A stretch of DNA of 64,000 nucleotides, taken from the NCBI RefSeq assembly GCF_001411555.2, contig NC_049910.1:32521150-32585149 (forward strand). The letters run 5' to 3'. The translations under genes and the position numbers were made by a program. Shown piece after piece: positions 33,805-44,999 of this stretch (within the stretch, counting starts at the first letter, position 1; each line of letters starts with the position of its first letter). The stretch comes from Juglans regia. Its lineage: Eukaryota; Streptophyta; Magnoliopsida; Fagales; Juglandaceae. The notes under the pieces are model-generated. The model saw only the letters and a list, made by a program, of their open reading frames with translations. It was not told the DNA's origin and did no database searches.

Positions 33805-34764
33805 TTAGGCTTGTAGTTTGATTACAGCTTGAAAACATAGGACTAAATGGCAAAGAAGTTGATGGAGTTCTTGGGCAACAACAAATAATGGAACTTTAGT
33901 TTTGAACTTTGAATAATAGAGTCTCAGTGTTTTTAATTGATAACAATTTTATAGAATATTTGTATTTGGTATAATTATAAAAAAATATTTTAAAGTCAAG
34001 TTTAGTGGTAACACACCGATTCCCCAAAATATTGTAAAACTGACTTTATTCATAACCATGGAGAGCAGGGTCTTACAAGAGGTTTGAGAAAGTTGTAATG
34101 ATTAGGTAATGATTAAATGAAAAATTTGAAGATTTGAAATTAAAAAGTGTTTATCTTTGAGTGATATTTAGAAAGAAAATTATAAAAAAATTGAGATGAG
34201 ATGAGATTATTTTTTCAAATAAGCCCTTAGAGTCTGCCTTTAGCACCAAGAGAAGCATATTGGTTCAATTTAGGAGTTCATTGTTTCCTACCACAATGGA
34301 GGCTTTCACTTGCACTTAATTGGATTAAAAGGAAGCCATTTGAGATTTGGAAGGTAATGGACTTTGTTGTAAATTAACTATTTTATATTTCTTATTAGAA
34401 ATTAATTTTAATTTCAATTGATGTAGGATATTGGAGTTCGGGAAAATAGGTTCAATCTCAAGTTACTTCGGGCACACATTGATACACATATGGTTTGTTA
34501 ATTCCGTATTTATTTTCTTGCATTTTCTAATTCAAGTTCTTTTATTTTTGAAACATTATATTTTCATTTTCATCCATATTTTTTAATATTTTTTCAGGCT
34601 CTATAGGGTTATTAACTTATTGCATCTTAGACTCTTGATGGAGAATTTGTAATAGATTTGCCACAAGTAGATTACTTAACTATTTGTAATAATTTTAGAT
34701 AAATTTGTAACATTTTTAAATTTCTATTTATAAACTTTATTTAGGGATTGAAATTACTTTTAGA
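33805..34764. other. Intergenic, one MITE-like fragment
   Basis: 34075-34225 resembles the AAATGAAAAATTTGAAGATTTG / TGAGATGAGATGAG family of MITEs. The stretch 34240-34490 has two short open blocks around a possible intron (one contains RENRFNLKLLRAHIDTHM) that may be from a transposon, but no family was recognised. An ancestral direct repeat, TTGTAACATTTTT...AAACTTTATTTA, lies at 34705-34745. Confidence 0.4.
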
Positions 34765-34803
34765 TTAATTTGTAATATTTTTTATGTAAACTTTATTTAT
34801 ATT
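34765..34803. repeat. 39-bp repeat at the left border of the pararetrovirus
   Basis: TTAATTTGTAATATTTTTTA continuing to TTATTTATATT. The copy at 43165-43203 differs at two positions. It immediately precedes the viral sequence here and immediately follows it at the right border. Confidence 0.65.
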
Positions 34804-35026
34804 GTTATACCGCTTATTATTCTTTTTAATATTATTACTATTACTATCCATTCTATTAATATTACCTGAGATTTACGCTTTTGATATTAAAGCTATTGGT
34901 GATTATATTATTATATTTTATTATTATTTTACCTTTTATATTGCTATTTTTCTTGTTGTTTAACTTAGATTTGAATTAGAAATCTTGATATATAATATAA
35001 ATGATCTTAAAAGAAAATAACAATTG

Positions 35027-35197
35027 ATGCGACAAGATTATACATTAATGATATCTAAATATCATGTATATCATAGTAGACAGACATCAATAGAATTATA
35101 TGAAGCTGACTGTAATTTCCTAAGAAACGAAATTAAAAGTGTAAGAAATCATTTGAAGATTCTTGCTTTATTAAAAAAAAAAATAAGAAATCACTGA
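35027..35197 (+). pseudogene. Short frame in the viral leader region
   Basis: A 56-codon frame with regularly spaced Leu/Ile and charged residues (ELYEADCNFLRNEIK), possibly a coiled coil. It may be the N-terminal part of the viral polyprotein, cut by the TGA at 35195. Not recognised further. Confidence 0.4.
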
Positions 35198-35397
35198 TAT
35201 AAATTTTTTACAAAGATAACCCATAACAAAAGAGAATGAAGTATATTGAGAAGTTTGTGTTGGTAAACCAAGAAAAACCGATGGTCAGTCCATTTATGCC
35301 GGATGGCTTTAAGGGTGGTCCGGTGATGTTCCCTTAAGTTCTTAATTTACTTATTTCTATTTGGATATGGGAAATCGTTGTCTAAAAACCTGTCTCA

Positions 35398-36150
35398 ATG
35401 AATTCCTTATTCAAACTTGATGAATCCACTACTAGTATCCTCATAGAACCTGATAACATCAACCAAGAAGATTACAGTATAATAGATATAGAAAGAGATC
35501 TACAAGACTGGACAATTCCTAATATTCTAAAAAACCAAATATACAAACATTCTACTTTTTCTTCTAAATTATCATTTCTTACAAATTATATTATTAAATC
35601 AGTAGAAAAAACTATTAGTTTAAATAATGATTATAAATCGTTACAACTATTAACAAGAGAAGCAATTAAATATCTCAAAGAATAGAAATATTACTTCACA
35701 CATATTGGACTAGTATAAGTAGCTATAAAACCACTCACTAGAAGTGGATTAAACACATCAATATTACTCAGTTTAAGAGATGGAAGACACTATAATTTTC
35801 ATGATTCATTACTTGGAATGATAGAATCAAGCATGTTCGAAGGTTCAGTTTATTTTAATTGTTTTCTCAATTATTCTCTTTCATTATTCAATGCTAATAT
35901 TTTACATACTTTAATATTAAATATTAAAACAAAAGGTTATCAGATGATGAAATGATCACATCCATTAACAGTAGTTTATAGGATCCACTATAAATTAATG
36001 AAAATAACATTAGAATCACAAGCTCTTATTACCAGTCCAAAATGATATACATTATTATTACAATCTAGTATACAAAACTCTAGTGTACAAATTCATAAAC
36101 AAATCAATTGGAATTAAATTACTCTTCCTAATGAATGACAATTAGAGAAT
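35398..36150 (+). pseudogene. Caulimovirid movement protein remnant
   Basis: A 95-codon open segment (35398-35685) is followed by a region with several stops in one frame that carries the conserved 30K-type movement-protein blocks of caulimovirids: a leucine-rich RDGRHYNFHDSLLG block near 35780, a GSVYFNC block near 35845 and a LNIKTKGY block near 35920. Family members form tubules through plasmodesmata for cell-to-cell spread. The stops at 35683, 35716 and 35955, among others, disable it. Confidence 0.78.
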
Positions 36151-36179
36151 ATTACTCCATTACCTAAGATAGAAAATAA

Positions 36180-37109
36180 TTCTAAAGATGATCTTGAATA
36201 TATAGATCATAAAGAGGACGGAACAATCCAAATAGCTTTTCAACCTTTTAGAATATTTTTTTCACATTATTCTTCTCCAGCAACCTCTAGTTATCATACA
36301 CCCAGATCTGTTCTTACATCAATCTCTCGGAATAAATCCCAAAATTTGGATACAAGATCTTTTGACACTAGATCCCAGAGTCTTAACATACAGATTTGGA
36401 AAATTATTCCCAGAAATATTATTGATACACCAGTATATAGTGTTAGCCATCCTGATAAAGCATCCACCTCTCATAATCCTGAAAAAGAACTTTTTTCTCC
36501 AACATATTCACAAGTAGTTAGAAATGATGCCCAAATATATACCCTGAATAAAGAAGAATTTAAAATTAACAAAGAATATCTCAAACAAGATTATATGAAA
36601 GAAGAAAATAATCAAAAAAGATTATTATTTTTCTCAACTTTTACAAAAATAGAAAGAGATTATATTTAAAAAAAATATTACGAAGATTTAGAAAAAATAC
36701 AGATTAATATACCTTTTTTTCGTGGTTAGAGATATATAAATCAAATCAATTATCTACCATAAACAAGACTACTAATCAATGGATTAAAGGAGAAAATAAT
36801 CAAATTATTTATAAAGAATACCCCTCTTTTGAAGTCATCAAGTTCAATCAGAGAAATACTCAAATTTTGGCTTCACCAATAAAAAAATATAATATTGCAA
36901 AGACTGATAAAAATATTGATAATATAATTCAACAAAACAATTATACCAATTTATATCTAAAAATCATGGGTAAACAATTAGAAAGAATTGAAATCTAAAT
37001 ATCTTCTATAAAACCCACTATTAAAGAAGTAAAAGAAACTCATTTATTTGTTCCCCATGAAATTTCATCTCATTTAAAAACTATTTTTTCCAAAAACAAA
37101 AATGACTTA
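36180..37109 (+). pseudogene. Linker between viral movement and capsid domains
   Basis: A Ser/Thr/Asn/Lys-rich open stretch at 36346-36669 (107 codons) with no catalytic motif, then frameshifted sequence up to the capsid domain. The position fits the variable spacer of caulimovirid polyproteins. Confidence 0.5.
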
Positions 37110-38330
37110 TTGGAACATATCTATAGTAAATTAGAAAAATTAACTATTAGTAATACTGCATCTACCTCAAAACAACCTCATATTAATATATTAAGCAAGA
37201 CAGACTCACATGTAATATGTAACTCTGAAATTAGTAATATTGAAAATCAATTTAATAATCTAGATTTACCAATAAATAAAATTAGAGGAGATCATGTTAA
37301 TAGTTTTTCAGCTAGAGATTCTAAACATCATGTTTCTATTACTCGTAATTGGTATTTGAGGCCTACTCTGTCGGATATGCAATTTGAAGAGAGAGAACAT
37401 ATAGTAAGATCTGTTTTCGCACCAGACATATTATATGAATGGAATATAGATAGATTATCTGAGTATGAAATATTAAATTATTTCCAAGAAATGATTATGG
37501 TTGCTAACATCTATAAAAGTAATAGAAAAACTGATCACCAAGTAATACATATTATAATCACATGGTTTACTAGCAAATTAAAAGGCTGGTGGAATCACTA
37601 TCTTTCATATGAACAAAATTCACAAATATTAACTGCATATAAATATGATGAAAATATGCAAGTGATTAAAATAGAAAACGATTTACTTTTAGAAGATGTT
37701 GTAAATACATTAATATATGCATTAACTAAACACTTTGTTGGTGATCCTGTTCAATTCAAGGAAAGAAGTAGTGATTTATTGAATAATTTAAAATGCCCTC
37801 AATTATCTGATTCTCGTTGGTATAAAGATGTATTTCTAACTAAAGTTATGATCAGAAATCATTGCCAACAGCCATACTGGAAGGAAAAGTTCATAGCCAG
37901 ACTTTCATATTACTTCGCCCAAAAGGTACGATAATCATTAGCAAAATCATATAGTACTATTGACTTTCATAATCTCATATATGGTGATATAATCAGTAAT
38001 ATTAATAGAACTGGTTTAACTATGTGCAACGATGTAAGATTAAAAAAGTAAATGGAGAAAAACAAAATTTGCTAGAAAAGAATTAGGTACATTTTTTAAA
38101 CGGTTTGACTATACCCCATTATTAACCCCTTCAAGAAGACACAAAAAAGGAAAAAGAATTTATAAGAATTATTCTAACAAAAAATGAAAATACAAAAAGC
38201 CCTATAAAAAGATAAAAGATAAACAAACATATAATAAACCACAAAAAAGTCCTAAAAAGACTAATAAAAAGAAAAAACAAAATGTTTGTTATAAATGCAG
38301 AAAAGTTGGACATATGAATTAAATTGTAAA
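37110..38330 (+). pseudogene. Caulimovirid capsid (coat) protein remnant with zinc knuckle
   Basis: The longest open segment (37110-37934, 274 codons) carries the capsid core. Recognisable blocks are a RNWY-containing start near 37350, KLKGWWNHYL near 37580, ALTKHFVGDP near 37720 and SRWYKDVF near 37810. After a stop, a Lys-rich tract (about 38060-38290) leads into a CYKC...H knuckle at about 38282-38320, whose last Cys lies in another frame (single-base indel). Family capsids bind the pregenomic RNA through this knuckle. Confidence 0.82.
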
Positions 38331-38702
38331 GTCAAACAACAGATTAATGAACTAGATATATCTGAAGCATTAAAAGAAAAATTATTAGACATTTTTATAA
38401 TACATTCAAGTGAAGAGGAAAATAGTTCTTCAGAAGAAGAAGAAATCTATCAATTAAAAGAATCAAGTTTTTCAGAGCAATCTTCTGATAGTGAATTCGA
38501 AGAAGATGAAGTACAGATTTGTAATTGTCTAAATAAGGATAATTGTATTTGTAATAAAATCATTAATGTACTTTCAAAACAAGAAGATATTATATTAGAA
38601 TTAATTAATAAAATTAGTAATTCTCGAGAAAAAAAAAAAGATTACGTAGAAAAGTTAAAAGCTACTTTTAATAATCAAAACACTTCGGTAACGTCATCCT
38701 AA
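38295..38702 (+). pseudogene. Acidic C-terminal part of the viral capsid region
   Basis: A 135-codon frame rich in Glu/Ser (SSSEEEE), following the knuckle. It then has a Cys pair region (ICNCLNKDNCICN) and a Lys-rich tail. Acidic tracts next to the knuckle are usual in caulimovirid capsid proteins. The start Met is incidental. Confidence 0.65.
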
Positions 38703-39600
38703 ACACCTTATAATTTTTCAAAAATAATAGAAAGATTTAAGATAGACAAACAGAAAATTACGATACAAGATATAAAACAAGAAATCAATGAGATAAAACA
38801 AAAGATTAAAGATTTGAAAACATCCAATCTCAAATTAGAAGTTTCAAATGAACAATTATTACAAAAAATTATATTATTAAAAATAGAGAAAAACCGAAAT
38901 AATTTCCATAATAAGGAGTATAATAAAGAATAATGAGAGTGCTCAACATTAGATGAAATAGAAAATTTCATTGATATCCTTAATAAGATAAATTTTCAAA
39001 AATAATATGCTGAAGTAACAGTTTCAATTAATCAATAATTTTCTTTCACTACAATTGTCTTATCAGATACATGAGTAGATTTAAATTTTATATAAGAAGG
39101 CTTAATACCTTCTAAATATTTTGAAAAAATATAAAAAAAATATATCCCAAACTAATGGAACAAAATTAAATATAAATTATAAATTATCTAATGCACATAT
39201 TTGTAATAATGGAATTTGTTTTAAAACAACATTTATCTTAGTAAAAAATATTAATACTAAAGTAATATTATGAAATCTTTTCCTTATTTTACTCTACCAT
39301 TTCTTTGTAATAGAAGAAAGAATCTCTAATAAAATACTTGGATAAGAAATTTAATTTAAATTTTTATTTCCCCAATATCAAAAGAAATTAACTCTTTATA
39401 AGAAGTCTCATTAACCAGATAAATTAATTTTCTAACAAAAAATAGAATTAGAAGAAAAGAAAACCAGATAAGTTTCTTAAAATAAGAATTAAAATATAAA
39501 ACAATTCAAAAACAATTAAAAGACCTGTTATTAATCCAAAAAATTGATAATTTTAGAACTATAATTAAAAATTAAGTATGCTCTAACTTGCCTAATGCCT
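38703..39600 (+). pseudogene. Viral protease region, heavily broken
   Basis: A coiled-coil-like segment (about 38720-38940) precedes a region with retropepsin-like blocks near 39070-39330: an aspartate-containing active-site remnant with a stop in it, then KLSNAH-ICNNGICFKT-like and ISNKILG-like blocks. Multiple stops interrupt every frame. Confidence 0.55.
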
Positions 39601-39629
39601 TCTGAAACAGAAAACAACATATAGTTGAT

Positions 39630-40935
39630 TACCCTATGAAAAAGAATTTTTTGAGAAAAATATTCCAACCAATGCTAGACCTATTCAAGTGAATAATGAA
39701 TTATTAGAATACTGTAAAAAAGAAATTAATGATTTAAGAACAAAATGATTAATAAGGAAAAATAAATCACCATGGAGTTATGTTGTCTTTTATGTTAAAA
39801 AACAAGCAGAATTAGAAGGAGAAGTTCCTCGTCTAGTCATCAATTATAAACATTTAAATAAAGTATTACAATAGATTAAATACATAATTCCTAATAAAAA
39901 TGATTTATTATTCTAACTATATAATGCTACAGTATTTTCAAAATTTGACATGAAAAGTTAGTTTTGGCAAATCTAAATTGCTGAGAAAGACCGTTATAAG
40001 ATAGTATTCACAGTTCCCTTTTGACATTTTGAATGGAACGTTATGCCTTTTGGATTAAAAAATTCTCCTAGTGAATTTCAAAATATTATGAATGAGATAT
40101 TTACTCATTTTACTCATTTTTTAATAGTTTATATAGATGATGTATTAATATTTTTTTCATCTATTGAACAATATTGAAAACATTTAAATACTTTTTTTCA
40201 AATTATCAAATAAAATTGATTAGTCGTTTCATCACCAAAAATAAAATTAGATTTCTTGGTCATTAAATTTATCAATGAACTATTATACCAATTAGCAGAG
40301 TAAAAGAATTTGCTGATAAAATTTCAGATGAAATAAAAGATAAGCAACAACTACAGAGATTCTTAGGAAGCCTCAATTATGTTGCAGATTTTTATCAATC
40401 TCTTAGGCTATTATGTAAACCATTATTTAAAAGATTAAAAAAGAATTTACCCTATAGACATAAAAACATACAAATATTATAAAACAAATTAAGGTTCATG
40501 TTAAGAAATTACCATGCTTAGGACTCTCATCTTCTCATACTTAAAAAATTGTTGAAACAGATGCCTCTGATCTTGGTTATGGAGGAATTATGAAACAAAA
40601 ATTATCAACTGATTTGAAACAGATTGTCCGATTCCATTCAGGATTTTAGAATCTTGCCCAAAAGAATTATAGTACTATTAAAAAAAAAATTTTAGCTATT
40701 ATATTATGTATATCTAAATTTCAAGATGATTTGTTGAATCAAAAATATTTACTTAGAATAGATTGTAAATCAGCAAAGGAAGTTTTGATTAAAGATGTGA
40801 AAAAACCTGGCTGCTAAACAAATATTTACTAGATGACAAGCTATATGAAGTATTTTTTATTTTGATGTTGAACATATTAAAGGAGAATCTAATTCTCTTC
40901 CTGATTTTCTATCCCGAGAATTTTTACAGAAAAAA
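39630..40935 (+). pseudogene. Viral reverse transcriptase and RNase H remnant
   Basis: Blocks in order: a KNKSPWSYVV-like segment near 39760, RLVINYKHLNK near 39830, a FSKFDMKS block near 39940, [14 protein letters not shown] near 40040 and the catalytic YIDD at 40130-40141. RNase H follows with ETDASDLGYGGIM near 40560 and ends with a GESNSLPDFLSREFL block at about 40880-40925. At least ten stops, several at codons where Gln or Trp is usual in the family (for example near 39960, 39975 and 40024). Not functional. Confidence 0.85.
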
Positions 40936-41477
40936 TCATGTCATCTTCAAAGTCAAAAGTAAAGTCAAAATCTTCATACGCACGGCCACCATCTCCTCCC
41001 TATCATTTACCTTGTCCTTCTGCAACTCCAAGACCATATACGGTATTAGGGTCATTACTACAAAACATTAGACCATCTTACAATTCATTTTCACCATTAG
41101 CTTCTCCAAAATTACCGACCTATTCAAAAGTTGTTTCCCCTTCTTCCTCTTCTCCTTCCCAAATTTTTTATTTTGATGTTGAACATATTAAAGGAGAATC
41201 TAATTCTCTTCCTGATTTTCTATCCCGAGAATTTTTACAGAAAAAATCATGTCATCTTCAAAGTCAAAAGTAAAGTCAAAATCTTCATACGCACGGCCAC
41301 CATCTCCTCCCTATCATTTACCTTGTCCTTCTGCAACTCCAAGACCATATACGGTATTAGGGTCATTACTACAAAACATTAAACCATCTTACAATTCATT
41401 TTCACCATTAGCTTCTCCAAAATTACCGACCTATTCAAAAGTTGTTTCCCCTTCTTCCTCTTCTCCTTCCCAAATTA
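40856..41477. repeat. 311-bp tandem duplication inside the viral sequence
   Basis: 40856-41166 and 41167-41477 are direct copies. Over the full unit the only difference noticed is G/A at about 41070 versus 41381. The unit spans the end of the RNase H frame and the start of the downstream frame. No stops fall inside the second-frame part of either copy. Confidence 0.92.
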
Positions 41478-42640
41478 TTAATCCTCCATTACTATCTCAG
41501 CCTTCTTCATTTCCTCTTATCATTAAATCTCATTGGCACCCAGTCTTCCCCATCGAATCTGAAATTCAACACCTGTCTGACCTCCAAAAATTGCTTGATG
41601 CTTTTCATTTACCAGACTGACATTATGTTCTACAAAATATTAAGAAAATCCTACATTTTTATAAATTCATATTAGTAGACACCGACTCAATTATTCTCTC
41701 TGAAATTCCTTGTTCTCTTCAAACTCAACCTTCTTCACCCGCATCTCCAATTATTGTTTTTCATAAAGTTACCATTAAATAGGTTCTCACTTTGGAACAA
41801 TGGAGAAAAAATTACTATTTAACAAGAAAGTTTTCTCATCCTTATGATCCACTTTATTATGATTATTATGATTACCAGCAAATATGAACAAAAATGTTTC
41901 TAAAACAAAATAAAAATTTGTGTCATTCGTGGTTCATTCATTTTGGTAAATTACAAGAGATCAACACACTCCCAAAATGGTTTTCACTATGGTGGGAATA
42001 TTATGGACCCGAACCTCTTCCCCTCCATAAGAGTCTTCGACTTTTTACTACACAAGATGATAGTTCACAAGCATTAAACCATTGTTTACCACTCATTCTT
42101 TTATTCCTCAAAACAAAATTAAATTAGATTATGAAATGAAAATATGTTATCAAACCTCATCCCTTTCTCAAAACTATTATGTTTCTAGCTGGCCAAATTT
42201 CTGTCAAATGGTGGGAAAATTACAATTATGATCATGTCTTTAAAATATTTTCAAAAGTTACCAAGATTCCAGAAGTTCTAGTCCAACGGAGCAGATTTCA
42301 AGCTCAATTAACATCAATTACCAACAATAAGGATTTGAAAAAATTAACCGAATCAATGTCATAGGTTTCAGATAGTGACGATGAAGAAGAAGCACATCAT
42401 CTCGCCAAATTATCTCCATTACAACAACCTGTCTTATCACCAGCTCATCAGGCCTATCCTTCTCAACAAGCCTATCATTCTCAGGATAACTAAGCTGCCT
42501 CTCCTTCTTAAGATTACTCATCCTACCATCCAGTACATCTAATGGATTCTCACGACTCGTTTGAACTGGAATTAGCAAATTATGACCCTCAGATTATGTG
42601 ATTCCAAAATATTACTACTTTCTCAATTAGTTAGCATAAC
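41249..42640 (+). pseudogene. Second viral frame downstream of RNase H, function unknown
   Basis: The ATG at 41249 overlaps the polyprotein stop (41271-41273) by 25 bp in another frame, a typical caulimovirid cistron overlap. The first 123 codons are open: a Ser/Lys start, a Pro/Ser-rich stretch, then a region with HPVFPIESEIQ. After a stop at 41618 the reading continues in pieces: a block with HFGKLQEINTLPKWFSLWW near 41940, KWWENYNYDHVFK near 42210 and an acidic SDDEEE tail near 42370. A homologous second frame is known in some endogenous caulimovirids but has no assigned function. Confidence 0.65.
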
Positions 42641-42854
42641 ATATGAAAATTGTCAGGAATATTATCTCTCCAGAAGATTATTATTCATGTCAGATTTATC
42701 CTGAAAAATAACAAATGACTTTGTACATACTAGTTTATGTATCTTGTACTGTGTTTGTTTGTTTTTAGTGACAGCCAATACTGTTATTGTTTTTAGTATC
42801 GACTGATACTGTTCATGTATTATTAGAATCACTGTTTTGTACTATTTTAATGTC

Positions 42855-42863
42855 TATATAAAG
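42855..42863 (+). promoter_or_regulatory. Candidate TATA box of the viral pregenomic RNA promoter
   Basis: TATATAAAG downstream of the second frame, followed after about 30 bp by a pyrimidine-rich segment (42900-42960). The position matches the single large intergenic promoter of caulimovirids. Confidence 0.55.
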
Positions 42864-43164
42864 AAATTCGCGAAGGAAGAAGAGCATTCAGAATTCTCAT
42901 CTAAAGCCTCTTCCTCTCTCGCCCAAACTACTCAATTCTAGTCCTCCTCACTTTGTAAATTTTCTTTTTTTAGGTCTTCTGCTTCTAACTCTTTTGAGAA
43001 TTAGTCTTCTTGTAAGTATTATGTTTTTAATGAAGAAGTTTATTCTGTATATCTTTTCTATATTATTTACTTATTCATGCATATGATCGGTTATACTGCT
43101 TATTTTATTTACTATCATGCATATAACTGGTTATACCGCCTATTATTCTTATTAATATGGTCGG

Positions 43165-43203
43165 TTAACTTGTAATATTTTTTTTGTAAACTTTATTTAT
43201 ATT
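43165..43203. repeat. 39-bp repeat at the right border of the pararetrovirus
   Basis: Near-identical to 34765-34803 (two differences), exactly 8400 bp away, and outside the viral terminal redundancy. Confidence 0.65.
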
Positions 43204-43374
43204 TATATTGAAAAAGTATGTATATCTTGGGCCCACAGGGTGGTAAACCAAATTCAAAAACAAATTATGAGTTTCAAAAACAACTTTTGGGTTCAACGGA
43301 CCAATAACCCATTGGGCATTGAGGTCTATAATAATTGTTCTTTTTTGAGCTCATGTCAGGATTCAATTCAAATC

Positions 43375-43600
43375 TTATTTAGGAATAGTTTGGATTTAGA
43401 GATGAATTGAGATGGTTTATAAATAATAGAATAAAAATTGAATTATTTATTATATTTTATATAGAAATTTAGAAAAGTTATTTTGAAATTTAAAAAAATT
43501 GAATTGTTTATTATATTTTATGTAGAAATTTAAAAAAATTATAATGATAAAATGAGATGAATTGAGATGAGTTACGAATACAAACGAGACCTTAAAGCCT
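43375..43600. mobile_element. MITE of the GTTTGG/GAGATGAGATG family
   Basis: Starts AGTTTGGATTTAGAGATGA and ends inverted as GATGAGTTACGAATACAAACG. The core ATTTATTATATTTTATATAGAAATTTA appears twice, so an internal duplication is likely. Confidence 0.6.
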
Positions 43601-43909
43601 TCGGTTGAAAATAGACCTCAATGGGACCCCCTCTATCTCTAGGTGAGAGTCATGCATGCACCCCAAACTATATTAACTATTTCGTGCCGTCTCACTCGTG
43701 CCTTGTTTGAATTATACTTCAATTTTATTATAAAATAAGTCTAATTAATCACATAAAATTAGGTAATTATTTTATAAATTTATTTTTATTAAATCTTTTC
43801 GTGTACCTATCACTTCTCTACTTTAATTAGGAGATCGATTAAGGGATTGTATGCAATTCAGATCTCTTTGCTACCATGCCAAACCTATCTCATTCTGTGC
43901 AAGTTAGTT

Positions 43910-44095
43910 TGGTCACATAAAATTAAATTATTTTATCTTATATCATCTCATCTCATTTAATTATTTTAATTTTTTAAAATTTTTACATAAAATATAATAA
44001 ATAATTTAATTTTTTTAAATCTTAAAAAAAAATATATATTATAATAATATTTTATTTAATTTTTAACAAAATATCTTAATATAACCAAACGAGTC
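43910..44095. mobile_element. MITE of the GTTTGG family, inverse orientation
   Basis: Left end AGTTTGGTCACATAAAATTA and right end, read inward, CGTTTGGTTATATTAAGATA form imperfect inverted repeats. The core is ATAAAATATAATAAATAATT. Closest in the window to the copy at 61125-61310. Confidence 0.6.
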
Positions 44096-44702
44096 CATAG
44101 GAGTTTCTCTCAAATTATGTGACGTCGATGTCATTAGGGACTCAGTTTTTTCTCCATATATATTAAAAGCCATCTTTTATTGACTTTCTTGCAGGACAGA
44201 TACTACCATAAACACGTAAAAGCTGGGACATGTAATTCGTGAAAAATGTAGTAGCTTTACAAAAAGGAGTAGCTTTTATGAGTTGCCAATCCGAACCCTA
44301 CTTTTACAAATAACGTAAATTAATAACGTTAGGTGCATATGTGATTGTCAAAATCTATTTAGTGTACTCAAGAGTAAGATTTGGGATAGGTATTCATGTT
44401 AGTACCAACTTTGCCAAATTGTCAGCACTTTGATTTGATGCTGAGTTTACTTATATTGAAGCTGTCTTTTGTAATGCCACGTCTTTGAATTATTTGCTTC
44501 ACCAACATATCTATCTTATCTTATTATGATCACTTGTCTTATATGTACCCTTTGGTTCATGCTAATTAATTAATTGGGTAGAACAAACCGGTTTGCAATG
44601 GAATAATGCCCAAGGGCTTAATAACAAAATGTATTATGTTCATGTCTCATAATTAGAGCTCTCATCTAATTCTTAAGGTAGCTCACACGGCAAAACCGAA
44701 AG

Positions 44703-44842
44703 CATGTACAAGAAAATTATTTATTTGTAATCAATTATTTTTAACGAAATGATTATTTTTAGTTAAAATAAATCTATTTTCATCGTAAATAGTCATTTTT
44801 ATTATAAATAATTAGTCACAAATATCAATTTTTCTTGTAGTG
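44703..44842. mobile_element. Candidate CACTA-type MITE, about 140 bp
   Basis: The right end read inward is CACTACAAGAAAAATTGATA, the canonical CACTA terminus. The left end reads CATGTACAAGAAAATTATTT, one or two changes away. The interior is AT-rich with inverted symmetry (TAAATAGTC and related). The 3-bp target duplication was not confirmed. Confidence 0.55.
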
Positions 44843-44900
44843 ACTAGTGAGCATAAACAAAAGCCACGAGACACAAGTCTAAGCATTGCTGCCATTAGTA

Positions 44901-44990
44901 CACTTGACATTATATGCCCTGCCAACTACCACACTCAATCAAGAACATGAACATCTGACGAACACACACTTGACATTATATGCCCTGCCA
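44901..44990. repeat. 26-bp direct repeat
   Basis: ACACTTGACATTATATGCCC followed by TGCCAA occurs at 44901 and again at about 44964, 63 bp apart. No function is apparent. Confidence 0.7.
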
Positions 44991-44999
44991 AATCATTTG

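Larger units (their letters stand above)
34804..43164 (+). mobile_element. Endogenous caulimovirid (pararetrovirus) integration, about 8.4 kb, defective
   Basis: Plus-strand remnants follow caulimovirid order: a short leader frame, movement protein, capsid protein with a CCHC knuckle and acidic tail, protease, reverse transcriptase with YIDD, RNase H, then a separate downstream frame and a TATA promoter. The whole is crossed by many stops and frameshifts. The first bases (GTTATACCGCTTATTATTC, 34804) recur near the right border (GTTATACCGCCTATTATTC, 43131), so the integrated copy has short terminal redundancy, as expected for one circular genome opened in its leader. The two-cistron layout with a second frame after RNase H suggests a florendovirus-like or petuvirus-like member; the genus is not settled. 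Known relatives replicate episomally by reverse transcription. This copy is not competent. Confidence 0.85.

Noticed and set aside
34240..34490. Host gene with a short intron
   Set aside because: Two suggestive coding blocks but no recognisable family; left as unassigned, possibly transposon-derived.
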